51,572 nt of DNA, from positions 1 to 51,572 of the forward strand of contig LSNW01000034.1 in assembly GCA_001566965.1 (NCBI GenBank), read 5' to 3'. This DNA is from Methylothermaceae bacteria B42 (lineage in GTDB: Bacteria > Pseudomonadota > Gammaproteobacteria > Methylococcales > Methylothermaceae). A program made the translations under genes and the position numbers. The notes under the pieces are model-generated. The model worked only from the letters and a program-made list of their open reading frames with translations. It had not been told where the DNA came from and searched no databases. Of the stretch, positions 9,201 through 18,606 are shown one piece after another (within the stretch, counting starts at the first letter, position 1; every line of letters begins with the position of its first letter).

Positions 9201-10082
9201 TTCCACCGACTCCAAGGCTTTGCGCAGGCACTCGAGCAGTGCCGTCGGTATCAAGGGGGCTCTGGCGCTATCCAGGCTGCGCTGGGTAGCAGCGGCGAAA
9301 ATATAATCCAGCTTGCGTAAAACCTGTTGGTAATGGCTTTCTATGGGAGCGGCGCTTTCCGATAAATTTAACCAATCCTCAAAATTATTTTGATCAATCA
9401 GGCTTAATGAATAACCGGACGGAGCACTTTTATTGTTGGCATAAAACTTCAAAGAAAAAAATTCTTCAACCTTTTCCTCAAAAGCTCGCGTGAACTGTTG
9501 TTGAATTGTTTCTGAATGTTGCTTGCAAAGAGCGCTGGCATCGATGTAGGCGATTTTTTCCGTGTTATTTTCCGCCATATCAGATGCATCAAGCAGTTGT
9601 GCTTCTATGCCTTCCATCAGGCGTCGGGCTGTATTTTGGATTAACCCTTTTCCTGTGGAGAGGCAGAAATCCCTGAGGGTTTGGCTGTCCGGTATTTCCC
9701 CTGTTTTGGGAACGGGGCGTTGGGTGGCTTGAGCCAACTCATGAAATGCTTCAAACAGGGATTCTGATAACTCCTCAAGAAAGGCAATGCCCACGCCATT
9801 ATCAGTGGCTCGTACTATCCGGGCCTCCAGGGTATGAACCTCTTGTCCCTGTTCGGATAGTGAAAATACTAGTTTCAAAGGAGTACCGCGTGGCGGGGTC
9901 GGGGACAGGGAATGTTGCAGCTGGCAGAAAACCCCGCCTTGGCAAAAGTTGCGAATCACGCAGGGCAAGGACAGCACTTCAGAAAATTGCAATGAAGCCT
10001 GTAATTCGATGGGATGCCGGGGATACCGCCTTCGATCCTGATTTTCCGCTTGTGACTGATCTGATTGGAGTTGGGTGGTCAT
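6282..10082 (-). CDS. PilZ-DUF1631-GGDEF(degenerate)-EAL protein
   Basis: A 1266-residue multidomain regulator. A PilZ-like domain comes first (RRYPRHPIE, then NFCQGGVF; about 15-115). A long helical DUF1631 region follows (about 125-840), interrupted by a Pro/Ser/Glu-rich linker near 335-400. Next is a diguanylate-cyclase-like fold whose GGDEF motif is replaced by RENTI (near 920). The C-terminal EAL-like domain spans about 1020-1266. The EAL domain keeps EIL, FEITET, DDFGTG, KIDG, AEYVEN and GQGYG, but the first motif reads EILIGAN, lacking the usual EALLR arginine. Likely role: sensing or breaking down cyclic-di-GMP to control surface behaviour. ATG at 10082 is preferred over TTG at 10088. 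It stands alone on its strand, convergent with the formate dehydrogenase operon. Confidence 0.85.
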   Translation of the reverse strand: MTTQLQSDQSQAENQDRRRYPRHPIELQASLQFSEVLSLPCVIRNFCQGGVFCQLQHSLSPTPPRGTPLKLVFSLSEQGQEVHTLEARIVRATDNGVGIAFLEELSESLFEAFHELAQATQRPVPKTGEIPDSQTLRDFCLSTGKGLIQNTARRLMEGIEAQLLDASDMAENNTEKIAYIDASALCKQHSETIQQQFTRAFEEKVEEFFSLKFYANNKSAPSGYSLSLIDQNNFEDWLNLSESAAPIESHYQQVLRKLDYIFAAATQRSLDSARAPLIPTALLECLRKALESVEIQDKNVRKVIYRTYSELLFQPYTDTLNAFAKNFGIPLDELPPVEKPAKNTASKPPAKGENKEDEENTDDSAPEAQSPTQDPNPMPGVSPQTPAPSSQNLSNLPSGILQSFAHQLQQSVQRSQGANTTPGQLLPPQQVVDFLPKLQQLAQQDWDAKQLEEQILAMAAENGMENPDLDIQAKGFIQASCQLSEALVDEAGRSQTIQNQLGQLRLPLVKIALTHPDLLEDENSPATEMINYLGRLDQYLAQNPVKFNQITQLLEHASKRLLQKDSDIQSTLEKTNARLRRLLAPLVKKQRHLTQRLINSYEGRQKIALSKRQVYQEVIKRLAGQPVPEILVNLSDAGWQHLLVLTLLRHGRESKLWKHRLGALDKLLAWLSTDSEKQLPQRQILSLLENIDNDLARVCGDVVRHREIMDELSAHLIGTGEPMIRKQPKLVTFDPGHFADPSIAAYIAMPSTDELTEVAVGDWLEIKHQGEVRPYKLLWIGEFPPLFVFIDATNTQKLELNSQQLAEMLADGRAKRTHNRDFPLMDRASDRILHQLYDNIVEQDLKPDARTGFLNSENFNHYLKGLLLKSRGRSGTHILCQMEFDLFRVIASVCGATSGESFLTHILKILHAHLPETIKIARLRENTIGLVLEDYDLDSALPVITRARDEIIAFEFKCGDHEYTIDTHVGLVVFSPQDVVKDILLNANTACMKAKDGGRNAIEVYREDDAQIKKQQELLLWAGKLNSLFKENRLFLRCQQIAPLNPDSPGHYEILIGANDEEGKFLAPDGFIPALEHFKRSSELDKWVIEKTMGWMLTNPDKLEKIGGFSINLSGQTVTSEKFLIALEKLLYRYNHLTKKLTFEITETAAVDNFHQAAKFIRRIKRLGCKFSLDDFGTGYASYAYLKHMDFDYLKIDGSFIKDIVNSPADAVIVKSMNDIGHSLGLKTVAEYVENEAILEKLKEIGLDYGQGYGIAKPIPLTELLP

Positions 10083-10303
10083 TGACAAGAGTAATGATTG
10101 TTAACGAAGGCTTGTATCAAATAGGCAAAATGTTGAAATATCAGGGTATTACCTTATGTCAATGAAAGTACCAGTGATACAGATTGGCCCATGTCCCTTG
10201 CTATTTCAGGTAAATAGAAAGCTATACAGATAAATTTAGTAGATTTTGGTAATTTTGCCTTAGCTGAAATTGCCCTGTAAGGGTAATGCTACGTCCATCA
10301 CAA

Positions 10304-10332
10304 TTGAGAAACCCTACCGTTCAGCATACAAT
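10304..10332 (+). promoter_or_regulatory. Sigma-70 promoter upstream of phoU
   Basis: TTGAGA at 10304-10309 and TACAAT at 10327-10332 are spaced by exactly 17 bases, about 40 bases before the phoU ATG. It is one of the best promoter matches in the window. I see no Pho box in front of it. Confidence 0.5.
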
Positions 10333-10372
10333 GGGCAGATTTTAAGAAAGGCAGGATCAGGGAGATTTCACG

Positions 10373-11086
10373 ATGACTGAAGAGAGTCTGCATCCCCATA
10401 TTTCCAAACAGTTTGACCAAGAGCTGGAAGACCTCCGCAATCGGGTGCTGGTGATGGGGGGAATGGTGGAAGAGCAAGTGGGAAACGCCATTCAAGCATT
10501 GTTGGAGAACGATGTAGTGCTTGCCGAGCAGGTGATTGCCAACGATTACAACGTCAATGCCATGGAAGTGGAAATCGATGAAGAATGCACCCAGATTATT
10601 GCCCGCCGCCAACCGGCCGCCCGGGATCTGCGTTTGGTGCTGGCAGTCATTAAGATGATTGCCGATCTCGAGCGCATCGGCGACGAGGCTCGCCGCATTG
10701 CCCGTCAGGCATTGGATTTAAACGCCCACTATCCCAAGAAAAATCAGCTCAGTGAATTGGAGCAACTGGCCAGGCACGTCAAAACCATGCTCCACGATGC
10801 CCTGGATGTTTTCGCGCGGATGGATGTGGAACACGCGCTGAAAGTGGTGGAGCAGGACGAGCAAGTGGACAAGGAATATGAAAGCATTCTACGCCAACAG
10901 ATCACTTACATGATGGAAGATGCCCGCAGCATCCCCGTCGCCCTGGATATTATGTGGTCGGCGAGGGCCTTGGAGAGGATTGGCGACCGTAGCTGTAATA
11001 TTTGCGAATACGTGATTTATTACGTGAAGGGCAAAGACGTTCGCCACATCAGCTTGGAACAGTTGGAAAAGAAAGTCAGAGAATAA
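10373..11086 (+). CDS. phoU: Phosphate transport system regulator PhoU
   Basis: A 237-residue all-helical protein made of two three-helix repeats, the PhoU length and build. Metal-binding E/D-rich helices are visible (MIADLERIGDEARRIA near 100 and SARALERIGDRSCNIC near 200). PhoU acts in the cytoplasm with the PstSCAB transporter and the PhoR/PhoB system to signal phosphate sufficiency. Here it is solitary: no pst or phoBR gene is adjacent, and bamA follows 59 bases downstream. The ATG at 10373 has a GGGAG-type site in front. A second phosphate-linked family (PsiE) occurs about 25 kb away. Confidence 0.95.
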   Translation: MTEESLHPHISKQFDQELEDLRNRVLVMGGMVEEQVGNAIQALLENDVVLAEQVIANDYNVNAMEVEIDEECTQIIARRQPAARDLRLVLAVIKMIADLERIGDEARRIARQALDLNAHYPKKNQLSELEQLARHVKTMLHDALDVFARMDVEHALKVVEQDEQVDKEYESILRQQITYMMEDARSIPVALDIMWSARALERIGDRSCNICEYVIYYVKGKDVRHISLEQLEKKVRE

Positions 11087-11145
11087 AAATAACTTAAGTC
11101 TTCCTCCTCTTTACTCTCTATTCGAGGGGATCCTACCGGAGTCCA

Positions 11146-13443
11146 ATGAAATTCCTCAATTGTTTAGTGTTGCTTGCCTTTCTGTGGGTTCGTATCGTCT
11201 TGGCGGATGAACCGTTTGTCATCGAAGACATCCAGGTACAAGGCTTGCAAAGGGTGACCGCGGGTACCGTTTTCAATTATTTGCCTATCAAGCCGGGTGA
11301 ACGCTTTGATCGTCGGGTGGCCGCCCAGATAATTCGTCAGCTGTATAAAACCGGTTTGTTCAAGGATGTTAAATTGCTGAGGGAAGGCAATGTTTTGATT
11401 GTCGATGTGGTGGAACGGCCCGCCATTGCGGCGATTAAAATTATCGGCAATAAGGATATTAAGACCGATGATTTAAAGAAAGGCTTGAAAAGTGTCGGCC
11501 TTTCCGAAGGCAATGTCTTCAACCGCAAGTTGCTGGAAAAAGTGGAAAATGAGCTGCGGCGGCAATATTACAGCCATGGCAAATATGGGGTAGAGATCAA
11601 GACGGAAGTGACGCCGATTACTCATAACCGGGTAGCTATTTTGATAAAAATAGCAGAAGGTAAGGCCGCCAAAATCAAGCAAATTAACATTGTGGGCAAC
11701 CGGGCTTTCAGCGACAAGGAATTGCTGAAGGTTTTTGAGTTGGGTACGACGGGTTGGTTGTCTTTTTATACCAAAAATGACCAATATGCCAAGCAAAAAC
11801 TGGCGGCGGATCTGGAGCGTTTGCGTTCCTTTTATATGGATCAGGGCTACGTGAAATTTGACGTAAAATCGACCCAGGTTTCCATCACGCCGGATAAAAA
11901 GGATATCTATATCACCATCAACGTGGATGAAGGCGATGTCTATACCGTGGAAGAGGTGAAACTGACGGGGAAATTGATTGTGCCGTCTGAAGAGTTGATT
12001 TCCCTATTTAAGATCGGACCTGGCGAAAGGTTCTCACGCAAGCGGGCCACGGATACTTCCCAGGCAATCAGTGAAAGGTTGGGTGATGAAGGGTTCATGT
12101 TTGCCAATGTCAATATGGTGCCGGAAATCGACGACGAAACCAAAACCGTCAAATTGACTTTTTTTGTCGATCCAGGCCGACGGATCTATGTTCGCCGAAT
12201 CCATATCAAAGGCAATACCCGCACCCAGGATGAAGTGATCCGCCGGGAAATGCGACAGATGGAAGCGGCGGTAGCGGCCACTTCCAAAATCCAGCGATCC
12301 AAAACCCGCCTGGAAAGATTGGGATATTTTAAATCAGTCAATGTGGAAACGCCCACGGTGGCAGGTACCCTGGATCAAGTTGATGTTAATTATACGGTGG
12401 AAGAAAAACCTTCCGGAAACCTCACCGCAGGGTTGGGGTTTTCTCAGGTACAAGGCTTGATCTTCAATGCCAGCGTGACGCAAGACAATTTCCTGGGGAC
12501 CGGAAAAAGAATCAGCTTTAATTTCAACAATAGCCGGGTTTCCACCATTTACCGGGTGGCCTATTTCAATCCTTACTTTACCCTGGATGGGATCAGTGCC
12601 GGTTTTGATATCAGTTACCGCAAAACCGATGCCAGTCAAGCCAACGTGGCCAGGTATACTACCGATACGTTAACGGGGGGACTGAGTTCAGGCATTCCTT
12701 TAAGCGAATATGACCGTTTTCAAATGAATCTGGATTTTGAGCGGACCAAATTAAAAACTTCCAAAAATACCTCCGACCAAATTATCGATTTTGTCAAACA
12801 AAATGGCAAGATTTACAATGTCTTATCCATGTCTTTTGGTTGGGTGCACGATAACTTGAATCGGGCGGTTTTCCCCACCAAAGGCGGCAGGCAAACGCTG
12901 ACTGCGTCCGCTTCGGCCCCCATAGGCGATTTGAGCTTCTATAAGCTTCGCTACAAGTTCCAGCATTATGTCCCGTTGGCTAAGGATCTGGTGTTTGCTC
13001 TAAAGTGGGATATTGGCTATGGTGACGGCTATGGCAGTACCAAAACGCTTCCATTCTTTGAGCATTTTTTCGCGGGCGGTGTTCAATCGGTTCGAGGATT
13101 CAGGCAAAATACCCTGGGTCCTAGGGATTCCCGTAATGACCCGTTCGGTGGAACAACTAAGCTGGTGGCCAGCGCGGAATTATTTTTCCCCGTGCCGTTT
13201 CTGGATGAAGAGCTGCAATCTTCTTTCCGGCTTGGGGTGTTTTTTGACGCCGGTAATGTATTTAACGACTTTGGAGCCAAAAAAGATAAACCAGATATAG
13301 GAGAGCTTCGTTATTCGGCGGGCATTTCCGCGCAATGGCTATCCCCTTTTGGACCATTGTCTGTGAGTTTGGCGCAGCCCCTCAATGCCCAGGGGAATGA
13401 CAAGGTGCAAAAATTCCAGTTTTCTTTTGGATCTGGTTTTTAA
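11146..13443 (+). CDS. bamA: Outer membrane assembly factor BamA
   Basis: A 765-residue Omp85-family protein that inserts beta-barrel proteins into the outer membrane. A signal peptide (MKFLNCLVLLAFLWVRIVLA) is followed by five POTRA domains over about residues 21-420 and a C-terminal 16-strand barrel. The barrel carries the conserved VRGF loop motif (GGVQSVRGFRQNTLGPRDS) and ends in phenylalanine, the expected outer-membrane signature. Length fits the family (about 760-810). A GGAG site precedes the ATG. It heads the skp-fabZ-lpxA-rnhB series, as in gammaproteobacteria, but no rseP, dxr or cdsA lies upstream. Confidence 0.97.
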   Translation: MKFLNCLVLLAFLWVRIVLADEPFVIEDIQVQGLQRVTAGTVFNYLPIKPGERFDRRVAAQIIRQLYKTGLFKDVKLLREGNVLIVDVVERPAIAAIKIIGNKDIKTDDLKKGLKSVGLSEGNVFNRKLLEKVENELRRQYYSHGKYGVEIKTEVTPITHNRVAILIKIAEGKAAKIKQINIVGNRAFSDKELLKVFELGTTGWLSFYTKNDQYAKQKLAADLERLRSFYMDQGYVKFDVKSTQVSITPDKKDIYITINVDEGDVYTVEEVKLTGKLIVPSEELISLFKIGPGERFSRKRATDTSQAISERLGDEGFMFANVNMVPEIDDETKTVKLTFFVDPGRRIYVRRIHIKGNTRTQDEVIRREMRQMEAAVAATSKIQRSKTRLERLGYFKSVNVETPTVAGTLDQVDVNYTVEEKPSGNLTAGLGFSQVQGLIFNASVTQDNFLGTGKRISFNFNNSRVSTIYRVAYFNPYFTLDGISAGFDISYRKTDASQANVARYTTDTLTGGLSSGIPLSEYDRFQMNLDFERTKLKTSKNTSDQIIDFVKQNGKIYNVLSMSFGWVHDNLNRAVFPTKGGRQTLTASASAPIGDLSFYKLRYKFQHYVPLAKDLVFALKWDIGYGDGYGSTKTLPFFEHFFAGGVQSVRGFRQNTLGPRDSRNDPFGGTTKLVASAELFFPVPFLDEELQSSFRLGVFFDAGNVFNDFGAKKDKPDIGELRYSAGISAQWLSPFGPLSVSLAQPLNAQGNDKVQKFQFSFGSGF

Positions 13444-13466
13444 TTGTAATTAGGAGTTTGAATTTC

Positions 13467-13967
13467 ATGTTGAATGTTATAAAAAGTTGTGTCGCTATAA
13501 TCGCAATATGGGTGATTGCTGCTCCCAGTTGGGCGGAGGAGATCAAAATTGGCTTTGTGAACGTGGCGCGGGTGTTGGAGAAAGCACCTCAGGCCGCAAA
13601 GGCCAAGAAAAAGCTGGAACAGGAATTTTCTCCTAGAGACAAGAAGTTGGTGGCGCAACAAAAAGAGCTGAAAAAATTGGAGGAAAAACTAGCCAGGGAT
13701 GCGGCGGTTATGAGTGAGTCGGAAAGGCGCAAAATCGAACGGGAAATTCTTTCCAAGCGTCGTGAACTGCAAAGGGCCCAGGAAGAGTTTCGCGAAGATT
13801 TCAATATTCGCCGTAACGAAGAACTGGCCAAGCTGCAAAAACAGGTCTTTGAAGCCATTAAAGCTTTGGCCAAGGAAGAAAAATATGATTTGCTTTTAAC
13901 CGATGGCGTCGTTTACGCCAGTGACAAAGTGGACGTGACGGAAAAGGTACAAAAGAAACTTCAATGA
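13467..13967 (+). CDS. skp: Periplasmic chaperone Skp (OmpH family)
   Basis: A 166-residue protein with a signal peptide ending at PSWA and a mature start EEIKIGFVNVARVLEKAP, the OmpH/Skp beginning. The central 90 residues are a long charged coiled coil (the tentacles), and the last part (YDLLLTDGVVYASDKVDVT) closes the trimer core. Skp holds unfolded outer-membrane proteins for BamA, which is encoded immediately upstream. The frame is open from a TTG at 13458, but ATG at 13467 has TAGGAG at a sensible distance and gives a clean signal peptide. Confidence 0.93.
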   Translation: MLNVIKSCVAIIAIWVIAAPSWAEEIKIGFVNVARVLEKAPQAAKAKKKLEQEFSPRDKKLVAQQKELKKLEEKLARDAAVMSESERRKIEREILSKRRELQRAQEEFREDFNIRRNEELAKLQKQVFEAIKALAKEEKYDLLLTDGVVYASDKVDVTEKVQKKLQ

Positions 13968-14027
13968 CAGATTAGTGTATAGACATATCATTTTGTAATT
14001 ATCAAGATTTCGAAAAGGACAGGGCTT

Positions 14028-14471
14028 TTGGATATACAAAAAATCATGAAATTTTTACCCCACCGCTACCCCTTTCTATTGGTGGATAAGGTTATAGAGT
14101 GTATTCCAGGGGAGCGCTTGGTGGCGATAAAAAACGTGTCTTACAACGAGCCTTATTTTCAAGGCCACTTCCCAGACCAGCCAATCATGCCCGGTGTCCT
14201 GATTATGGAAGCGTTGGCGCAGGCCACAGGCCTGTTGGCTTCTGAAAGCGCCCCTGAGGCGCTTGGGGAGAAAGAGATGATTTATTACCTGGTGGGTCTC
14301 GACAAGGCGCGCTTCAAGCGCCCTGTTTCTCCTGGGGATCAGCTTCGCCTGGAAGTGAAATACCTACGCCATAAACGCAATATTTGGGCATTTTCCTGTC
14401 AGGCGGACGTGGATGGAGAATTTGTAGCCAGCGCAGAAATCATGTGTGCGGCGGCAGAGCGGGAAGTTTGA
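14028..14471 (+). CDS. fabZ: 3-hydroxyacyl-ACP dehydratase FabZ
   Basis: A 147-residue hotdog-fold enzyme that dehydrates 3-hydroxyacyl-ACP in fatty-acid elongation. It has the characteristic N-terminus [20 protein letters not shown], and catalytic His47 ([11 protein letters not shown]) and Glu61 (LIMEALAQ). The start is TTG at 14028: an AAGGA site lies 8 bases upstream and the family begins at this point; the alternative ATG at 14046 would remove the conserved first helix. In most gammaproteobacteria lpxD separates skp from fabZ, but here a 60-base gap without a gene takes its place. The stop overlaps the lpxA start. Confidence 0.95.
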   Translation: MDIQKIMKFLPHRYPFLLVDKVIECIPGERLVAIKNVSYNEPYFQGHFPDQPIMPGVLIMEALAQATGLLASESAPEALGEKEMIYYLVGLDKARFKRPVSPGDQLRLEVKYLRHKRNIWAFSCQADVDGEFVASAEIMCAAAEREV

Positions 14472-15238
14472 TTGACCCAACGGCGGTGATTGCCGGGGAC
14501 TGTGTCCTGGCCAGGGATGTCCAAATAGGCCCTTACACGGTCATAGGCGCCAATGTGGAAATCGGCCCAGGAACCATTATCGGTCCCCATGTGGTTATTC
14601 GAGGCCCAACCCGCATCGGTGCTTCAAACCGGATTTTTCAGTTTGCCTCAGTGGGTGAAGATCCCCAGGATAAAAAATACCGAGGTGAAAGGACAACCCT
14701 GGAAATTGGGGACTTCAACACCATCCGCGAGTATTGCACTATTCACCGGGGTACGGTTCAGGACCGGGGGAAGACTTCGGTCGGCAGCCACAATCTGCTG
14801 ATGGCCTATACCCATGTGGCCCATGATTGTGTGATTGGGAATCACGTAGTGATGGCCAATGCGGCCTCTCTTGCCGGTCACGTACATCTTGAGGATCATG
14901 TGACATTGGGTGGATTTACCCTGGTTCACCAGTTTTGCCGGATTGGTTGCCATGCTTTTTCAGCCATGGGAAGTCATATCAATAAGGATATTCCGCCTTT
15001 TGTCATGGTCGGCGGTCAACCGACCCGGCCCCGTGGGATCAATCAAATCGGATTGGAGCGCAGCGGCATGCCTCCGGATTCCATCCGGGCCATTCGCCAA
15101 GCCTACAAATACTTATATAAATCCGAACTGCGCCTGGAAGAAGCTTTGGAACGTATCGAAAACTTGGCGAAAGAGGCGGACGTTATTCGGCCAATGCTTG
15201 ATTTTTTGCATCATCGAGGCCGCAGCTTGTTGCGATGA
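14468..15238 (+). CDS. lpxA: UDP-N-acetylglucosamine acyltransferase LpxA
   Basis: A 256-residue left-handed beta-helix acyltransferase that carries out the first step of lipid A synthesis. Hexapeptide repeats run from residue 2 ([20 protein letters not shown] onward) to about 180. The catalytic histidine lies in the [15 protein letters not shown] segment, and a helical C-terminal domain follows. The start is TTG at 14468, overlapping the fabZ stop as TTGA; this matches the usual family N-terminus and length (255-262), whereas the open frame runs 84 bases further up inside fabZ. Both fabZ and lpxA thus use TTG. The stop overlaps the rnhB ATG; lpxB, usual at this spot, is absent. Confidence 0.93.
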   Translation: MIDPTAVIAGDCVLARDVQIGPYTVIGANVEIGPGTIIGPHVVIRGPTRIGASNRIFQFASVGEDPQDKKYRGERTTLEIGDFNTIREYCTIHRGTVQDRGKTSVGSHNLLMAYTHVAHDCVIGNHVVMANAASLAGHVHLEDHVTLGGFTLVHQFCRIGCHAFSAMGSHINKDIPPFVMVGGQPTRPRGINQIGLERSGMPPDSIRAIRQAYKYLYKSELRLEEALERIENLAKEADVIRPMLDFLHHRGRSLLR

Positions 15239-15837
15239 AAACATCTTTAACCGCTGGCGTTGATGAGGTTGGCCGGGGGTGTCTAGTGGGGGCAGTAGTT
15301 GCCGCCGCAGTCATTCTGCCTGAGGATTGCGCCATCGCCGGGTTGGCGGATTCAAAATCCCTTTCCCCCCAGCAACGGGAACAACTCAGTCAAGAGATTC
15401 AATATCACGCGATAGCTTGGGCCACTGGCAGAGCGGAACCTTCAGAAATTGACCACTTTAATATTCTTCAGTGCACACTACTGGCCATGCAAAGAGCCGT
15501 AACAGGATTATCTGTCCGGCCCGACCGGGTGCTGGTCGATGGCAGGCACTTGCCTGCGTTGCCCATGCCTGTGGAAGCGGTTATTGGCGGCGATGGCCTT
15601 GTTCCTGTCATTTCCGCCGCTTCCATTATTGCCAAAGTAGCGAGGGATAGAGAAATGACTGTGCTGGATCGTTTAGCCTGTGATTATGGTATCTGGCGGC
15701 ACAAAGGTTATCCCACGCAATTTCACCGTCAGCAACTTCAAAAACAAGGCCCTTCCTTGTGGCACCGCTATTCTTTTGCGCCAGTCAAGCGGGTGGTGGG
15801 GCAGTTGAGAAAGGGTTCGGGACGGGCGACGCCATAA
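15235..15837 (+). CDS. rnhB: Ribonuclease HII
   Basis: A 200-residue RNase HII that cleaves RNA in RNA/DNA hybrids. Conserved acidic residues are present: AGVDEVGRG near residue 10 (Asp, Glu), VLVDGRHLP near 100, and ARDREM near 130; the C-terminal [14 protein letters not shown] motif is typical. The ATG overlaps the lpxA stop (ATGA), so it belongs to the bamA-lpxA operon. Its last 70 bases overlap the 3' end of the opposing PAS-GGDEF-EAL gene. In E. coli dnaE follows directly; here the opposing gene comes between. Confidence 0.95.
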   Translation: MKTSLTAGVDEVGRGCLVGAVVAAAVILPEDCAIAGLADSKSLSPQQREQLSQEIQYHAIAWATGRAEPSEIDHFNILQCTLLAMQRAVTGLSVRPDRVLVDGRHLPALPMPVEAVIGGDGLVPVISAASIIAKVARDREMTVLDRLACDYGIWRHKGYPTQFHRQQLQKQGPSLWHRYSFAPVKRVVGQLRKGSGRATP

Positions 15838-18311
15838 CCTTGGACATAGTCCACGCCAATTTCCCGCAGGACCGCGACGATGTCATTATTTTCCACAAAT
15901 TCCGCAATGGTCTTCAGGCCCATGGCGTGGCCGATTTGGTTGATGGATTCCACAAACACCCGGTCCAGTGGATCGGTGGCAATATCTTTGACGAAATACC
16001 CGTCAATTTTTAAATAATCCACCGGCAACGACTTCAAATAGGCAAACGAAGACAGGCCGCTGCCAAAGTCGTCCAGGGCAAAACGACATCCCTTGTCTTT
16101 AAGGGAGGTAATGAAGTGGACAACTTTTTTCATATTGGCAATGGCGGCGGTTTCTGTAATTTCAAAACAGAGCTTGGTAGCGGGAATTTGAGAGCGTTGG
16201 ATTTGATCCTGAATATGCTCGAGAAAATCCTCCTGACTCAGGGAGATGCCGGATAAGTTAATACTGTAAACAGGGAGCTGATCAAATTCTTCCGGTTCGA
16301 AATTATCAAGGTAACCAAATAGCTCTTTGATGACCCACTGATCAATGGCGCCCATTAAACTATACCTTTCCGCTGCTGGAATGAAGGCGCCTGGGGGTAT
16401 CAACTGACCCTTCTGATCAAACATGCGAATCAATACCTCAACGTGGGGACTGATGCCTGCCGGGTCGTGGGTATAGGCAATATTCTGCAGAAACAGACAA
16501 AAGCGGTTTTCATCCAGGGCTTTTTGGATTTGCGCGGCCCATTGTAAGGTTTCGCGGTGGCTGCTTGAGGCTGGATCGTTGTTTTCAGGATCATGGACAA
16601 AGACCCGGTTGCGGCCAGTGTCTTTAGCGACGTAACAAGCCGAATCCGCAGCACTGAGAATTTCTTCGGCGGTACTGGTTTTATTGGTGATCATGGTGAG
16701 GCCGATACTCACGCCTATCCGGAAAATATTGTTATGCCAGGCAAAGCGGAAATCTTCCAGGCGCTTTCTGAGTAAATTGGCAATTCGGATGGCGTCTTTT
16801 TGCGAGCAGCGGGGCAGGAGAACGCCGAATTCGTCTCCCCCTAAACGGGCCAGAACGTCCTCCTTGCGTAAATCGGTTTTGAGAAGATCTGCCAATTGGC
16901 AAAGTAAATTATCGCCAGCGGCGTGACCGCAGGTATCGTTAACCACTTTAAATTGGTCCAGATCGATATAGAGCAGGCTGTGACTATGATGATTCAATTT
17001 GGCGTCATCCACCAGTTGTTGCAGACAGCGCTTGAATTCTCGCCGATTGGGCAGCGCGGTGAGCGGGTCATGGCTGGCTTGCCACGCCAGTTGTGCTGAA
17101 AGGCGGCGAGTATGGCTCACATCCCTGAACACCAACACCGCGCCCAACTGATTATGGTTGAAATCGAAAACCGGCGCGGCCGAGGCAGTGATGGCGAACT
17201 CGTCGCCATTGCGGGAGATCAGAATATAATCTTCATCGTTGGTGATGGTCTCTTTTCGTTGCAGGCAGGCTTGTACCGGGTTGGGCGCGGGATTTCGGCT
17301 TTGCTCTTCAATCACGTAGAAGATTTGTTCGATGGGACGCCCCTGGGCTTTTTTTCCGCTCCAGCCGGTCAAGCGTTCCGCCGCGGGGTTCAAGGATAGG
17401 ATGCGCCCCGTTTCATCGGTGGTGATGACCGCATCGGCGATGGATAATAAAGTGACTTGGGCCCGCTCCTTTTCCTGATGGAGTTGGCTTTCTACCTTTT
17501 TCTGGACTGAGATATCCCTCAAGATGGCAAATTGGAGGGGGCTTTTGCCAAATTGGGTGGAATAGAAAGAGATCTCCAAAGGAAACCGGCTGCCGTCCAG
17601 GCGAATTCCCTGGGCTTCCAGACTGTATTGGGAAGGCAGCGCTGATAGCGAAAAGGCTTGGTTTTTATCGGATGGTTCAAATAATGATTGGATTGGGCGG
17701 TTGATCAATTCTGAGCTGGAACCACCAAACATTTTGCCGGCGGTGTTATTGCTAAGATAGATTGTGCCTTGAGCATCGAACTGGATGAAGCCTTCGTCAA
17801 TGGTATTTAATATAATTTGATGTTTTTCCGCCATTTCCTTCATGGCTTTTGCCTGGGCGGAAAATTGGCTTTCCCTTTGGGTACTGGCAGTGACGTCTTC
17901 CACTTGAATCAAGCACAGGTTGCCCAACTGGGTATGTTCCAACGGTTTGACGGTGATTGATTGGATGATGGGCTTTTGATGTTTATCCATCAAAGGCAAA
18001 AGGGGTTGATCCATTGAGGAAGAAATCAGCGATGTCATCTTATGGTTGAGAGCGGTTTTGATGGCGTAGTGCAACCGGCTCCCTTTGAGCGCGGGAAAAA
18101 AATCAATAATAGAAAGTCCAATGGCGCTGTCACCATGAATACCGCAGCGCAGGCTCAGCCACTGGTTAAACAGCAAAATCCGTCCCCTTGCATCCAGGAC
18201 AATCAGGCCAAATTCCACTTGGTCCAGTAGTAACAGGGACAGAAGGCGATCAAAATTTTCCGCTGTTAAGGTAGAAGGTTCGGCGCTGCTGTCACTTTCA
18301 AAGGAATCCAT
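15768..18311 (-). CDS. PAS-GGDEF-EAL cyclic-di-GMP signalling protein
   Basis: An 847-residue regulator without membrane helices. About three PAS-like sensory segments span residues 20-410 (for example [17 protein letters not shown] and [20 protein letters not shown]). A GGDEF domain follows ([10 protein letters not shown]; intact [11 protein letters not shown] near 490; about 415-585). A C-terminal EAL domain covers about 600-840 (EVLIR, FEITET, DDFGSG, KIDG, AEFVEN, VQGYG). Both catalytic motifs look intact, so it could make and degrade cyclic-di-GMP under PAS control. It faces rnhB tail-to-tail with a 70-base coding overlap. No clear ribosome site is seen at the ATG at 18311 beyond GAGAG. 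Confidence 0.9.
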   Translation of the reverse strand: MDSFESDSSAEPSTLTAENFDRLLSLLLLDQVEFGLIVLDARGRILLFNQWLSLRCGIHGDSAIGLSIIDFFPALKGSRLHYAIKTALNHKMTSLISSSMDQPLLPLMDKHQKPIIQSITVKPLEHTQLGNLCLIQVEDVTASTQRESQFSAQAKAMKEMAEKHQIILNTIDEGFIQFDAQGTIYLSNNTAGKMFGGSSSELINRPIQSLFEPSDKNQAFSLSALPSQYSLEAQGIRLDGSRFPLEISFYSTQFGKSPLQFAILRDISVQKKVESQLHQEKERAQVTLLSIADAVITTDETGRILSLNPAAERLTGWSGKKAQGRPIEQIFYVIEEQSRNPAPNPVQACLQRKETITNDEDYILISRNGDEFAITASAAPVFDFNHNQLGAVLVFRDVSHTRRLSAQLAWQASHDPLTALPNRREFKRCLQQLVDDAKLNHHSHSLLYIDLDQFKVVNDTCGHAAGDNLLCQLADLLKTDLRKEDVLARLGGDEFGVLLPRCSQKDAIRIANLLRKRLEDFRFAWHNNIFRIGVSIGLTMITNKTSTAEEILSAADSACYVAKDTGRNRVFVHDPENNDPASSSHRETLQWAAQIQKALDENRFCLFLQNIAYTHDPAGISPHVEVLIRMFDQKGQLIPPGAFIPAAERYSLMGAIDQWVIKELFGYLDNFEPEEFDQLPVYSINLSGISLSQEDFLEHIQDQIQRSQIPATKLCFEITETAAIANMKKVVHFITSLKDKGCRFALDDFGSGLSSFAYLKSLPVDYLKIDGYFVKDIATDPLDRVFVESINQIGHAMGLKTIAEFVENNDIVAVLREIGVDYVQGYGVARPEPFLNCPTTRLTGAKE

Positions 18312-18606
18312 GAGCTCTCAGTCGCGTAGCCTGATTAAAGGGTTTTCCAAAAGAGATATCGCTGGCAAGCGGGTTTGCCATTTGGCCCAGGATGAAATTT
18401 TCCAAGCGTTAAATGGAAAGGCGATAAAATCATATGGCCAGGCAACTGCTTGGTTAGGATTGGCGTTTTGAATAGTTCAAATTGGTAACCACCAAGCACC
18501 GGATTGGTCAGTTTTTGCCAATGCATCAGCGATAAAAAATGTAGATGGTGCGTGAACCTGAGTTAAATCACTTGTTAAGTATAGACACAAACTTGGAATA
18601 AAACCG

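Noticed and set aside
10373-11086. phoU as part of a pst phosphate-transport operon
   Set aside because: Both neighbours are unrelated (a cyclic-di-GMP gene and bamA) and no pst or phoBR gene is present.
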